Below are positions 18,167 to 27,262 of a stretch of 64,000 bases of DNA, in pieces. Made by a program: the position numbers and the translations under genes. Source of the stretch: Nostoc sp. JL34 (GTDB taxonomy: Bacteria > Cyanobacteriota > Cyanobacteriia > Cyanobacteriales > Nostocaceae); assembly GCF_017114945.1 (NCBI RefSeq), contig NZ_JABXKQ010000156.1, forward strand, positions 49,028 to 113,027. The letters run 5' to 3'. The notes beneath the pieces are model-generated. The model saw nothing but the letters and a program-made list of their open reading frames with translations, was not told the origin of the DNA and did no database searches. Numbering within the stretch: the stretch's first letter is position 1; every line of letters begins with the position of its first letter.

Positions 18167-18850
18167 ATGCGTTATTCTGTATTGGCCACTGACTACGACG
18201 GTACACTAGCAACTGACAATCATGTAAATGAAAATACTTTGGCAGCACTTTCACGTCTGCGGAGTTTTGGTTACAAACTCATCTTAGTGACAGGTAGACA
18301 GCTAGACGAATTGCTGCAAGTTTTTGCACAAGTAGATTTATTTGATTATGTAGTAGCAGAAAACGGCGCTTTGCTGTACTCACCAGCCAACCGTCAGGAG
18401 AAACTATTAGGTTCGCAACCACCAGCAGAATTTATTAATGCATTGCGCGATCGCCAAGTCAAGTCCCTGTCAGTTGGTCGGGTAATTGTCGCCACTTGGC
18501 ATCCCCAAGAAACCATAGTTTTAGAAACTATCCGCCACATGGGATTAGAATTACAAGTCATATTGAATAAAGGTGCAGTGATGGTGCTACCTTCAGGAAT
18601 TAATAAAGCCACAGGGTTAGCAGCTGCTTTGGCTGAGATGCAGTTATCACTTGAAAATGTAGTCGGGATTGGTGATGCAGAAAATGACTATGATTTCCTG
18701 AGTGTTTGTGGTTGTTCAGTCGCAGTTGCCAATGCTTTACCCATGCTCAAAGAGCGTGTGGATTTTGTTACTAATGGTAGTCGTGGGGATGGTGTTACAG
18801 AACTAATTGAAAAACTCATCAACTCAAATTTAGCTGAATTGAAGCATTAA
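18167..18850 (+). CDS. HAD-IIB family hydrolase (Cof-like phosphatase)
   Basis: About 227 residues from MRYSVLATDYDGTLATDN. HAD motif I is ATDYDGTLA, motif II LILVTGR, motif III Lys in NKATGLAAAL, and motif IV GIGDAENDYDFL. The cap between motifs II and III places it in subfamily IIB, sugar-phosphate or phosphoglycolate-type phosphatases; the substrate is unknown. ATG 18167 is preferred over the upstream TTG 18155 because it begins right at the family's N-terminal strand. Confidence 0.87.
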   Translation: MRYSVLATDYDGTLATDNHVNENTLAALSRLRSFGYKLILVTGRQLDELLQVFAQVDLFDYVVAENGALLYSPANRQEKLLGSQPPAEFINALRDRQVKSLSVGRVIVATWHPQETIVLETIRHMGLELQVILNKGAVMVLPSGINKATGLAAALAEMQLSLENVVGIGDAENDYDFLSVCGCSVAVANALPMLKERVDFVTNGSRGDGVTELIEKLINSNLAELKH

Positions 18851-18874
18851 TTTGAGCAGATTTATGCAAAAAAA

Positions 18875-18894
18875 GGAGAGTATTCCTACTCTCC
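18875..18894 (-). terminator. Terminator between convergent genes
   Basis: GGAGAGTA and TACTCTCC form an 8-bp perfect stem with loop TTCC. On the minus strand it is followed by a T run, so it serves the RERQAREL-repeat gene. Confidence 0.75.
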
Positions 18895-18935
18895 TAACGT
18901 AATATGAGTAATATGAGTAAGTGAAAATTTTCAGC

Positions 18936-19250
18936 TTAGTGATGAAACCTCGCTTGACGTTCACGCAGTTCACGGGCTTGGCGTTCACGCAGTTCACGGG
19001 CTTGGCGTTCACGCAATTCACGGGCTTGGCGTTCACGCAATTCACGGGCTTGACGTTCACGTAATTCGCGAGCGCGTTGTTCACGGATTTGACGTTCGTG
19101 TTCGACTTTATTGTTATGAAAAGCTACAGTATTACCATTCAAATGATTGCGATCAGATTTAAATTCAGCAGCATTAGCATTTTGAGAAACAGCAGCAATT
19201 GAAGCAGCTGCTAATAAGCTTCCAAGAAGAATAGATTTAAAGCGGTTCAT
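18936..19250 (-). CDS. Secreted protein with RERQAREL tandem repeats
   Basis: A 104-residue protein from MNRFKSILLGSL; the start at 19250 is chosen because AAAGGATAT precedes it and a signal peptide (about 1-28, ending NANA-AEF) begins there. Residues about 58-100 are repeats of the octapeptide RERQAREL, encoded by a 24-bp tandem DNA repeat (about 18955-19080) whose copies are nearly identical, so copy number is probably unstable. The repeat should form one long, highly charged helix outside the cytoplasm. Function unknown. Confidence 0.75.
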   Translation of the reverse strand: MNRFKSILLGSLLAAASIAAVSQNANAAEFKSDRNHLNGNTVAFHNNKVEHERQIREQRARELRERQARELRERQARELRERQARELRERQARELRERQARFHH

Positions 19251-19828
19251 ATATCCTTTTATCTGCCTTGCATTACTTGATTTGTACATTCTCAATGTAA
19301 TCGGAATAATTAGGTACATGCCTGTATACAAAGTCATGTTTAAATAGTTACTTTTGTCATTCCTCAAACCAAATTCCAGTTTAAAATCCAAAAATCGAGC
19401 AGTATTGAAATAGGCGATGCCTGCCGCAGGCTACCCCAACGCACTCATTAAAAGATATTTTTAGAGGAAAGTGCGATCGCATAGCCTTGCCGTTAGCCAT
19501 CACACTTTCCAGCAGATGGTAAAAATACTTGGAGAAAGCCCAAACTAAGAAATTCCTTGCTGGAGTTTATTACTAATAATAGTCAAGCACAGTGATAATA
19601 AGGCTTTTGAGAGCCAATACTCTTCACCCTTATTGCGCGATCAGGGGTCAGAAAATTCCGATTCATACAAAAAACCCCAATTTAGGATTGGCACAGTAGT
19701 CCCTAATCCCAATTTAAGCCACTCTGTTTTTTTAAAAAACTGACTTTTCTGCTTGCAATCGAGTATGAATTAATTCATCGATTTGCTACATGAACTTGTA
19801 GGCTCATGTAGCTTTCGGCGATTCAAAG
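19251..19828. other. Intergenic region with a dispersed repeat
   Basis: No gene seen. A small dispersed repeat (GCGATGCCTGCCGCAGGCTA) lies near 19412-19431, and a HIP1 site near 19472. Confidence 0.45.
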
Positions 19829-19910
19829 TGCGGATGAAAGGACTTGAACCTTCACTCCTTTCGGAACTAGAACCTAAATCTAGCGCGTCTGCCAATTCCG
19901 CCACATCCGC
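19829..19910 (-). tRNA. tRNA-Leu (anticodon UAG)
   Basis: On the minus strand the 82-nt sequence begins GCGGATGTGGCGGAATTGGC and ends with the complementary CATCCGC plus discriminator A. The anticodon stem CTAGA/TCTAG encloses the loop TTTAGGT, giving anticodon TAG. The T loop GGTTCAAGTCC is present, and the long variable arm marks class II. CCA is not encoded. Confidence 0.93.
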
Positions 19911-20022
19911 ATCATCAGTTTATAATCTTACCATAAGAAATTATTTTTGGGAATAGGGAATTGGGGAGAAGGCGAACCAAGGTCAGGAGAAGAATAACAA
20001 TGCCTTATACCCAATGCCCAAT

Positions 20023-21210
20023 TTACATAACTGCAACACGAGGCAGACGATGCTTGAATCCACAGAGAATTTCCCAAGAAATAGTATTTAATTGTTTTGC
20101 CCAGTCGTCGGCTGAAATTTGTTCTTTTCCCTGTTCCCCTAGCAAGGTGACTACTTCTCCTTCTTGGATATTGGGTATAGCACTCACATCCAGCATTAAC
20201 TGATCCATTGTAATTGTCCCGATTTGCGACACCCGTTGACCGCGAATTAATGCCTGCATTTTGTTGGAGAGACTGCGAGGAACACCGTCAGCATAGCCAA
20301 TTCCCACGACGGCGAGGCGAAGTTCACGTGGGGCAATAAATTGATGGCCGTAACTAACAGCTGTTCCTGCGGCAATTGTTTTAACTTGGGTGACTCGTGC
20401 CTTAAGTTGCAAAACTGGCTTGAGGTCGATCGCATTTTGTAAATGCGGCGCTGGATAGAGTCCGTAAACGGCTAAACCTACTCGCACAATGTCGTAGTGC
20501 AATGATGAATCTGTGAGTGTAGCGGCTGAGTTGGCCAAGTGCAAGCAGGGTATTTGAATTCCCATTGCTTTGATTTGAGCGATCGCTTCCTCAAATCGTT
20601 TATGCTGTTCTTCCATTACCGTCGGATCAAGATCATCTGCTGTTGCCAAGTGGGAATAAATACTGGCAATGGAAAGATGTGGTAAGCGCTGTACTAATTG
20701 CACAAATTCGCCAGCTTGCTGCCAATTAGTTCCCAACCTGGACATTCCCGTATCTAATTTGATATGTACGGGCACTGGAGAACCATGATTCATCGATTCC
20801 AGAGTATCAGAAAATACTAAAGCTTGTTTAGGGCTACACAGTGTAGGCTGAAGTTTCCATTGGGCGATCGCATGAATTTGTTCTGGTGTATGAGTTGCCC
20901 CTAAAATCAAAATGGGCGCTTGAATCCCGCCTTCTCGCAATTGAATAGCTTCTGGAACTGTAGCGACTCCCAGCCAACTAGCTCCCGATTGAATTACGGT
21001 TTGAGCGACTGTTACAGCTCCATGTCCATAGGCATCAGCTTTTACTACTGCCATCAACTGGGTATGCGGCGATAAAAACTGTACCAATTGCTGTACATTG
21101 TACGACAATGCCCCTAAATCAATTTCTACCCAAGCTCGTTGTGAAAACCACGCGTAGGTGTCGCACTGCTGATTAGAAACTACACCAGGGATTTGTTTGC
21201 CACTAAACAT
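20023..21210 (-). CDS. alr: Alanine racemase
   Basis: A 395-residue PLP enzyme interconverting L- and D-alanine for peptidoglycan. The PLP lysine is K57 in AVVKADAYGHGAV; barrel segments WLGVATVPEAIQLREGG and HIKLDTGMSRLG follow; the catalytic Tyr is in VGIGYADGVPR (about 290). The C-terminal beta domain is complete (TMDQLMLDVS, ISWEILCGF). About 20 residues before the WVEIDLGAL core may be a native extension. The gene is monocistronic. Confidence 0.95.
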   Translation of the reverse strand: MFSGKQIPGVVSNQQCDTYAWFSQRAWVEIDLGALSYNVQQLVQFLSPHTQLMAVVKADAYGHGAVTVAQTVIQSGASWLGVATVPEAIQLREGGIQAPILILGATHTPEQIHAIAQWKLQPTLCSPKQALVFSDTLESMNHGSPVPVHIKLDTGMSRLGTNWQQAGEFVQLVQRLPHLSIASIYSHLATADDLDPTVMEEQHKRFEEAIAQIKAMGIQIPCLHLANSAATLTDSSLHYDIVRVGLAVYGLYPAPHLQNAIDLKPVLQLKARVTQVKTIAAGTAVSYGHQFIAPRELRLAVVGIGYADGVPRSLSNKMQALIRGQRVSQIGTITMDQLMLDVSAIPNIQEGEVVTLLGEQGKEQISADDWAKQLNTISWEILCGFKHRLPRVAVM

Positions 21211-21702
21211 TTCTACTGACTCCTATCCCACCACGGCTAAACTTTCAAGTTATCTATCTTTACACGCTGCTAAAAGCCAGATCAGATTAAATAGGAAGTT
21301 TAACCTTCATATTGGAATTGATACAAGATGTTGCAGCACTAAAGCAAAAGTTAAGAGTTATGAGTGAAGAGTTAATGGAGTTTAGGACTTATACAAAAAC
21401 GTTCTAAAAAAATGGCACTAAAATAAGCGCAAACACTTAATATAATTGGCTTTTGGGTCTAAAGGTTCCATCTAAAAAAGCGTGCCATTCAGCTAATGAC
21501 CATCTACCCAGATGGAAACATCGTTCTTTACGTCAGGTTAGAAGTTTTACTTCCAAACTCCTAACTTCTCACTCCTAACTCCTAACTTTTCACTCATAAC
21601 TTAATTTCCGAGTTCTCCCGAAAGTATAATTTATTCTCATCTCCCTAGCAGGGTGTATTTGTGTTAATATTTATGTAAAGCTAATACCCTGAGCGCAGAT
21701 AA
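21211..21702. repeat. Intergenic region with heptamer-type repeats
   Basis: No gene seen. About 21337-21380 (AAGTTAAGAGTTATGAGTGA and following) and 21550-21604 (CTCCTAACTTCTCACTCC and following) are roughly inverse-complementary tandem heptamers of the CTCCTAA/TTAGGAG type, able to fold into a long imperfect hairpin. Confidence 0.5.
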
Positions 21703-22200
21703 ATGGGGAAGGTTTTAGTCTTAAACGCCTCTTACGAACCTCTCAATATAACGAGCTGGCGTCGCGCTGCGGTTCTGTTAATCAAGGGCAAAGCAGAACG
21801 CGTGGAACACAACGGTAAATTCCTTTACTCGGATTTCCCGCTGCCGACCGTGATCCGGTTGCGTCATTACGTACGTGTTCCTTATAAAGAAATTCCTCTG
21901 ACTCGCCGAAATATATTGCACCGTGATGGTCATGCCTGTCAATACTGTGGTTACACAGGAGATGAGCTGACCCTAGACCATGTAATACCGCGATCGCGCG
22001 GGGGCGGCGATACCTGGGAGAATATTGTTACCGCTTGTGTCCGTTGCAATGTCAAAAAAGGCAGTCGGACTCCCCACGAAGCTCACATGCCTTTGCGTCA
22101 TCCTCCCCGCCAACCTTATAGCAGCCTCTATTTTGAGGTCAGCAAACATCTTAAGAGTGGACTGCACACAGAGTGGCAAAAGTATGTTATAGGTCTTTGA
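21703..22200 (+). CDS. HNH endonuclease family protein
   Basis: A 165-residue protein. N-terminal VLVLNASYEPLNITSWRRA and a linker precede an HNH zinc module: CQYCG (about 86-90), LDHVIPRSRGGGD (about 97-109), WENIVTACVRCN (about 111-122). This stand-alone type is widespread in cyanobacteria as a housekeeping protein of uncertain role rather than a mobile nuclease. It begins at ATG 21703 with a weak ribosome-binding site. Confidence 0.88.
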   Translation: MGKVLVLNASYEPLNITSWRRAAVLLIKGKAERVEHNGKFLYSDFPLPTVIRLRHYVRVPYKEIPLTRRNILHRDGHACQYCGYTGDELTLDHVIPRSRGGGDTWENIVTACVRCNVKKGSRTPHEAHMPLRHPPRQPYSSLYFEVSKHLKSGLHTEWQKYVIGL

Positions 22201-22866
22201 ACAAAAAAGCAGAGGAGTCGAGGAGAAAGAAGAAACACTCTTTTTCTTTGGGACATAACCAATAACTTTAGTTATGGAGTGTTAGAAAAATTGGCGGAAT
22301 ATGGCTGGCTTGCAACGAAGGCGAGTGCGTCAATGCTCAAGCCTCTACTTATTTATTTTAACCCTTTACTCCTTGTCTTCCCTGCCTTCTGCCTTCTTCT
22401 ACCAGGCTTCGCTCTAAATTATCAGAATTATCAGAATTTTCAAAGGGGATACGAAACACCCATTGTTCATCAAAAATAATTGTTAATTGCTCAATAGTCA
22501 CAATAATGAGAATATTAAGCATAAGAATATTTCAAATATCAAGGACTAATCCTAAAGTATTAAGATAGAAAGTATGCCCTAAGTCAGATAAAAATCCCGC
22601 TGATTCAATTTACGGAAGAGAAAAAAAGCTCCTAAAACAGATTTATGCTGCCAGATACAGCCCGATATCATAAACTTCTTTGCTGTATGCCCTTTAGTGG
22701 AAGTTAGTTGATTGTTAAGCGCTGTTACTGACAAAAAATATACTTAGATGTATAGTGCAATGTCTTGAGATTTTTGCGAAGATCATAATAATGTGGCTGA
22801 ATTCAGGGAATTGCTGCTCGTAGTATTTCTGAATTAAAGGAGCCTCACACTTTAAAAAAGTTCCCT
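22201..22866. other. Intergenic region without a supported gene
   Basis: 666 bases, AT-rich, with no hairpin or ORF that looks real. The short hydrophobic frame at 22279-22479 is compositionally odd and is not accepted. The last 150 bases presumably carry the promoter of the DHH gene. Confidence 0.4.
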
Positions 22867-24150
22867 ATGTACTTTAATTCTCCCGTTACTCAGTTTGAGA
22901 GTTTGTCATTGACCACAGAGCCAAACCCAGAGGAACCTGAAATCGAGAAAGCGCCAGTGGAAGTTGCATTTAAAAGTCCATCATTACCGCCATCGGTAGG
23001 TGATGGAGCTATATATCTCAGTCACCGTGGTAATTCTCTGGCACAACAAAAGTCAGAAGAATTGCAAAAAACCCTTTTGGCACACCGACACGATCGCCAA
23101 CTGGTAATTCTGCAAGATTTTCCTGACCCTGATGCCCTTTCCTGTGCCTGGGCTTATCAGTTAATTGCCCAGCAATATGATATCAAATGTGAAATCATTT
23201 ATGCTGGCGCATTGAGCCATCAAGAAAATATTGCCTTGGTAAGGCTGACTAATTTACCTATCCAACGCTGGACAACGCAAACCTTGAAAACAAAAGACTT
23301 GTCATCTTATCAAGGTTTTGTGCTAATTGACAACCAGGGAACCACTTCGCAACTACTGTCAGCGGTGCAGCAGGCTGGAATTCCTTTAGTGGTACTCATC
23401 GACCATCACAGTATCCAAGGCGATTTGCAATCAGAGTTTGAGGATATTCGTCCTTATGTAAGAGCAACGGCAACAATTTTTACTCAATACCTGCAAACAG
23501 GATTATTAGCATTAGATAGCAGCATAAATCAACACGTCAAATGCGCTACTGCCTTGATGCATGGCTTGCGATCGGATACAAATCGGCTCATGCAAGCGCA
23601 AGAAGAAGATTTTATGGCAGCGGCGTATTTAAGCCGATTTTATGACGCCCAACTGCTGAATGCCATTTTACAGGCCAACCGTTCCAAGCGGGTAATGGAT
23701 GTGATCGAGCGATCGCTAAAAAATCGCATCGTCCAAAATAACTTTTCCATTGCTGGTGTTGGTTATCTACGCTACGAAGACCGTGATGCCATCCCCCAAG
23801 CGGCTGATTTTCTCGTCACCGAAGAAAACGTTCACACTGCCGTAGTTTATGGCATTGTTCACGATGAAGACGAAGAATTAGAAATAGTCATTGGCTCCCT
23901 GAGAACCAGCAAACTCACCCTTGACCCCGATGAATTCATTAAAGAAGCCTTTGGACAAGATAGTGCAGGGCGCTTTTTCGGCGGTGGAAGAACAAGCGCA
24001 GGTGGCTTTGAAATTCCAATGGGCTTCTTATCTGGCAGCAACGAAAATTCTGCTTATGCGAAAATGAAATGGGAAGTCTTCGACGCTCAAATTAAGCAAA
24101 AACTGTTGAGGTTAGTTAATCCGAGAGATAACCCGATTCAGTCGGAGTAG
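22867..24150 (+). CDS. DHH/DHHA1 phosphoesterase (NrnA-like oligoribonuclease/pAp phosphatase)
   Basis: A 427-residue protein with an acidic N-terminal extension (1-65), a DHH domain (LQDFPDPDALSCAW around 82-95, LIDNQG, VVLIDHHSIQG) and a DHHA1 domain with the substrate-binding GGGRTSAGGFEIPMG near the end. NrnA-type enzymes degrade nano-RNAs or dephosphorylate pAp in sulphur metabolism. All metal ligands appear present. A hairpin terminator follows at 24222. Confidence 0.88.
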   Translation: MYFNSPVTQFESLSLTTEPNPEEPEIEKAPVEVAFKSPSLPPSVGDGAIYLSHRGNSLAQQKSEELQKTLLAHRHDRQLVILQDFPDPDALSCAWAYQLIAQQYDIKCEIIYAGALSHQENIALVRLTNLPIQRWTTQTLKTKDLSSYQGFVLIDNQGTTSQLLSAVQQAGIPLVVLIDHHSIQGDLQSEFEDIRPYVRATATIFTQYLQTGLLALDSSINQHVKCATALMHGLRSDTNRLMQAQEEDFMAAAYLSRFYDAQLLNAILQANRSKRVMDVIERSLKNRIVQNNFSIAGVGYLRYEDRDAIPQAADFLVTEENVHTAVVYGIVHDEDEELEIVIGSLRTSKLTLDPDEFIKEAFGQDSAGRFFGGGRTSAGGFEIPMGFLSGSNENSAYAKMKWEVFDAQIKQKLLRLVNPRDNPIQSE

Positions 24151-24221
24151 AGGGAACTCAAGAAGACAGGGAAAACTCCTAACCAATGCAGCAGTCAAAG
24201 TGTTTGGTCACATAGCATCCA

Positions 24222-24251
24222 TTCCCGATTTTTGATAAAAGTCGGGAATTT
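24222..24251 (+). terminator. Terminator downstream of the DHH gene
   Basis: TTCCCGATTTTT and AAAAGTCGGGAA form a stem with a GAT loop, about 70 bases after the stop codon, ending in a short T run. Confidence 0.6.
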
Positions 24252-24325
24252 GGGTTTTATGACAAATTCTGAACTAAATCAAAGTTAACTTGCGCCTACC
24301 TATTTATTCGCCAAGGAGAAGCGCC

Positions 24326-24796
24326 ATGAAGATTATAGAACTGCAAATGTTACAAACTCTGTATGAGCAAGATTATTGTGCTTGGGTAGAGCAGATAGCA
24401 GAGCTTTTGCGATCGCATCAGTGGGACACGCTGGATTTAGAACACTTGATTGAGGAAGTGGTGGACTTGGGTAAGAGTCAACAGCGAGCGTTGCAAAGTG
24501 CGTTGCGGTTAATCTTATCGCATTTGTTGAAGTGGAAGTATCAACCCGAACGTCGTAGTCAGAGTTGGCAAGTGACCATTACCCGTGAGCGACTGAATAT
24601 AGATGAATTGCTGCAAGAAAGTCCCAGCTTGCGCCGTTTTTTAAATGATTCCGAGTGGATAAATACTACCTATCAAAGAGCGCGGCGAGAGGCAATGGTG
24701 GAAACAAGTTTATCAGAAGATAACTTTGCGATCGCTTGTCCCTTTTCTGTTGATGAGATTTTAGACTTAGACTTTTATCCTAACCCTGACGAATAA
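24326..24796 (+). CDS. DUF29 family protein
   Basis: A 156-residue protein from MKIIELQMLQTLYEQDYCAW; the start is fixed by AAGGAGAA just upstream. Family features are YEQDYCAWVEQIAELLR, LDLEHLIEEVVDLGKSQQRA, LSHLLKWKYQPERR and SWQVTI. DUF29 proteins are abundant in cyanobacteria, occur in many copies and have unknown function. It ends CPFSVDEILDLDFYP, the usual family C-terminus. Confidence 0.9.
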   Translation: MKIIELQMLQTLYEQDYCAWVEQIAELLRSHQWDTLDLEHLIEEVVDLGKSQQRALQSALRLILSHLLKWKYQPERRSQSWQVTITRERLNIDELLQESPSLRRFLNDSEWINTTYQRARREAMVETSLSEDNFAIACPFSVDEILDLDFYPNPDE

Positions 24797-24901
24797 CCAT
24801 GTAGAATTTTTGTATAAATGTAGATATGCTCAATATGATGAGTAATCATCTGTGAAAATTGCTGTAAATTTGTTAACTAATTATAAAAATATGCACTTGG
24901 G

Positions 24902-25312
24902 ATGCGAATAATACCTTTTGAATTTCTCATTCCCAGACGACCTGTTTCGTTACAGACAAAGAAAAAATAAAACCTTCAGGCATGGAAGAATTTTGTACGC
25001 GTTGAAGCTCAAAAACTTTGGAAAAATCGCAGCGTCATTAAACAAGGTGATCTACAACTAACGCTAGTTTATCTTTGTGATGAGTTCCCGGCTGACACTG
25101 ATAACATTATCAAGCCAATTCAGGATGCACTTGTAAACTTAGTTTTTGAAGATGATAATTTAGTATCAGATGTAGATAGTCATCGTCGATTTATATCTGA
25201 CCCGATTGATATTAGAAATCTACCTTCCCTATTACAGCGTGCTGTAATCACAGGTAAAGAGTGTGTTTATGTAAAAGTGAGTGAATCTCAACCACTGGAA
25301 AAATACTTATGA
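24902..25312 (+). pseudogene. RusA-like Holliday-junction resolvase family gene with an internal stop codon
   Basis: One frame from ATG 24902 reads MRIIPFEFLIPRRPVSLQTK, then KK, TAA (24968-24970), then NLQAWKNFVRVEAQKLW and on without another stop to TGA 25310-25312. The downstream part has the RusA-like core: EFPADTDNIIKPIQDALVNL (Asp metal ligands), FEDDNLVSDVDSHR. The TAA lies between the N-terminal strand and the first helix, in the same frame, so a single substitution could have broken the gene. The stop overlaps the next gene's ATG (ATGA), showing it was once a coupled operon. Confidence 0.75.
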
Positions 25313-26355
25313 TTAACAATACTAAAACTCTATATGATGAAAAAGTAAAATCTTTGGCAGAGAAGTACGAAAGCCAAGGATTTCGTGTTTCCATTGAACC
25401 TAAAACAGATGAATTACCATTCGAGTTGGGTAACTACCAGCCAGATATGATTGCTATTAAAGACGACTCAGGTTTGGTAATTGAAGTAAAAACCAGCCTC
25501 AGCCGAATGTCAGTTGATCGTTTACAGGCTTTAGCAGAGGAAGTGAGTAAACATCCAGGCTGGCGTTTTTTATTGCTAACACTTGAAGACATAGAAGCTA
25601 AATCATTACCTGGAACATCCGAACAATTTCCTTCATGGCAAGAGCTAACTAATCGGTTTATCCAAGCACATAAGCTTATTGAAAATGATGAAACTGAGCC
25701 TGCTTTTCTTTTGATGTGGAGTCTATTTGAGGGGGCTTTAAGAAAGCGAGCAGTCGATGTGTCAATTCCTATTGAACGTTTCCCAGTTATAGGATTACTA
25801 AGACATCTGTACTCTTTGGGAGAGTTATCAATCTCTCAATTCGAGCTTGCTCAAGCTTGTTTTGAAGTTTGGAATCGGCTTGCTCACGGATATATTGAAA
25901 ACCTAAATTTGCCAGTTGTACATAATTTTGACAATTTGGTTCGTGAATTATTAGGAAAATGGACAGTCGAACTCGCTATTAGTCAACTTTCATCAGAGAA
26001 TCTAGCTGCTTTTCGTGCCTGGTTTGGGGAATTCGATGCAGCATCCTTGGATAAACGAGAAGAATTAAGGAGAAATTTAATCAATCAGACAAGCCTTCTT
26101 TTAGCGCAAGAATTAATAAGAAATGAGAAACTAAAGAAGGAATTAAACGTAAACGACGAACAGGTTATAAACGTCGAATTCGCTGTTAGTCTACTTTCAC
26201 CAGCGGATCTCGCCGCATTTCGTACATGGTTTGCGGAATTCGATGCAGCAGCCTGGGATAAACAGATTGAAAAAGATGTGGCTGCTGGTCGGTTAGATGC
26301 ATTGGCACAGAAAGCACTCAAACATCTGCGAGAAGGGCGTTGTACTGACCTGTGA
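25309..26355 (+). CDS. REase-like (AHJR-type) protein fused to two antitoxin-like modules
   Basis: 348 residues. N-terminal PD-(D/E)XK-like region: YQPDMIAIKDDSGLVIEVKT (about 44-63). Residues about 120-215 are helical (FLLMWSLFEGALRKRAVD, FEVWNRLAHGYIE) and HEPN/AHJR-like. Residues about 220-262 (ISQLSSENLAAFRAWFGEFD) and 288-348 (VSLLSPADLAAFRTWFAEFD, ending DALAQKALKHLREGRCTDL) are two copies of a module that normally stands alone as the antitoxin of a RelE/ParE-type toxin. The next ORF is such a toxin, overlapping by 4 bases. The fusion could be active as a nuclease-like protein even though the toxin is broken. Domain names were assigned by eye. Confidence 0.7.
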   Translation: MINNTKTLYDEKVKSLAEKYESQGFRVSIEPKTDELPFELGNYQPDMIAIKDDSGLVIEVKTSLSRMSVDRLQALAEEVSKHPGWRFLLLTLEDIEAKSLPGTSEQFPSWQELTNRFIQAHKLIENDETEPAFLLMWSLFEGALRKRAVDVSIPIERFPVIGLLRHLYSLGELSISQFELAQACFEVWNRLAHGYIENLNLPVVHNFDNLVRELLGKWTVELAISQLSSENLAAFRAWFGEFDAASLDKREELRRNLINQTSLLLAQELIRNEKLKKELNVNDEQVINVEFAVSLLSPADLAAFRTWFAEFDAAAWDKQIEKDVAAGRLDALAQKALKHLREGRCTDL

Positions 26356-26608
26356 AACATCGAGCAACCCCTGATTTTTGGTATTACTATCGCCAGTTAC
26401 CAATTGATATCCAAGAACTTGCCGATCGATGTTATAAGTTTCTTCGGGAAAATCCCAAATATCCATCATTGCATTTCAAAAAAGTCGGTCAGTTTTGGTC
26501 AGTGCGTATTGGTATTATCGGGCGCTTGCTGTAAAAGAAGATGATAATTTTGTATGGTTTTGGATTGGATCACATCCAGAGTATGACAGATTGCTAAGTG
26601 GTGGATAG
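26352..26608 (+). pseudogene. Frameshifted RelE/ParE-type toxin
   Basis: It starts GTG 26352 (GTGA overlap with the antitoxin module): KHRATPDFWYYYRQLPIDIQ, then LADRCYKFLRENPKYPSLHF and KKVGQFWSVRIG, then runs into a stop at 26532. The expected C-terminal half is in another frame, YRALAVKEDDNFVWFWIGSH then PEYDRLLSGG, ending at TAG 26606-26608. The junction is around 26515-26525 (GGTATTATCGG), where one or two bases appear lost or gained. Loss of the toxin while the antitoxin remains is the expected direction of decay. Confidence 0.8.
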
Positions 26609-26659
26609 CGTTCTAACATTGCATAAGAGCAGCCTAATTGATAACTCATAATACAAAGT

Positions 26660-27154
26660 ATGGAACTATACTTAATTCGTCATGGCATCGCCGAAGACAA
26701 GGAATTAGGCATCAAAGATGAGGAGCGCAGCCTAACCAAAGAAGGGCGGCAAAAAACTGAGAAAGTTGCCCAGAAACTTGTTAAATTAGGTTTAAACTTT
26801 GATTTAATTCTCACCAGTCCCTTAGTGCGGGCGCGCCAAACGGCTGAAATCCTCATAGCAGAAAAACTAAGCTCCCAGTTAGAGGAATCTAGCCACCTCG
26901 CACCCGATGGTCAAATTTCTAGTTGGCTCAAAGACTGGTTAGAACCAAGAAATTATTCCCAAAATACCCAACTAGCACTGGTTGGACACGAACCTAATTT
27001 GAGCAATTGGGCAGAAATTCTCCTGTGGGGAGAAGTCAAAGCAAGCTTAGTCTTGAAAAAAGCAGGTATGATTGGGATAAAACTACCAGAAACAGGTTCT
27101 CCTCTGGGTCGGAGTCAGATGTTTTGGTTGACACCACCCAAGTACCTGCTATAA
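26660..27154 (+). CDS. sixA: Phosphohistidine phosphatase SixA
   Basis: 164 residues of the histidine-phosphatase superfamily: catalytic RHG in MELYLIRHGIAED, LILTSPLVRARQTAEIL (about 54-70) and the second His in LALVGHEPNLSNW (about 104-116). SixA removes phosphate from His residues of phosphotransfer domains. Several His-kinases lie in the window, but no specific partner is indicated. It ends about 110 bp before citrate synthase. Confidence 0.9.
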   Translation: MELYLIRHGIAEDKELGIKDEERSLTKEGRQKTEKVAQKLVKLGLNFDLILTSPLVRARQTAEILIAEKLSSQLEESSHLAPDGQISSWLKDWLEPRNYSQNTQLALVGHEPNLSNWAEILLWGEVKASLVLKKAGMIGIKLPETGSPLGRSQMFWLTPPKYLL

Positions 27155-27262
27155 CAGTTTTTCAACATTTCCAATTGTTGTTAGAACGGCTACTGTTATG
27201 GCGACAATAAATTTCTGGTAAGTTAGCTTGATCAGATATTTCACAAAGCGAATGGTGTTGCC

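Noticed and set aside
18955..19080. Regular 24-bp repeats that could suggest a CRISPR-like array
   Set aside because: There are no spacers; the units are contiguous and encode RERQAREL in a secreted protein.
22279..22479. 66-codon hydrophobic plus-strand ORF
   Set aside because: Low-complexity pyrimidine-rich composition, no ribosome-binding site and no family pattern.
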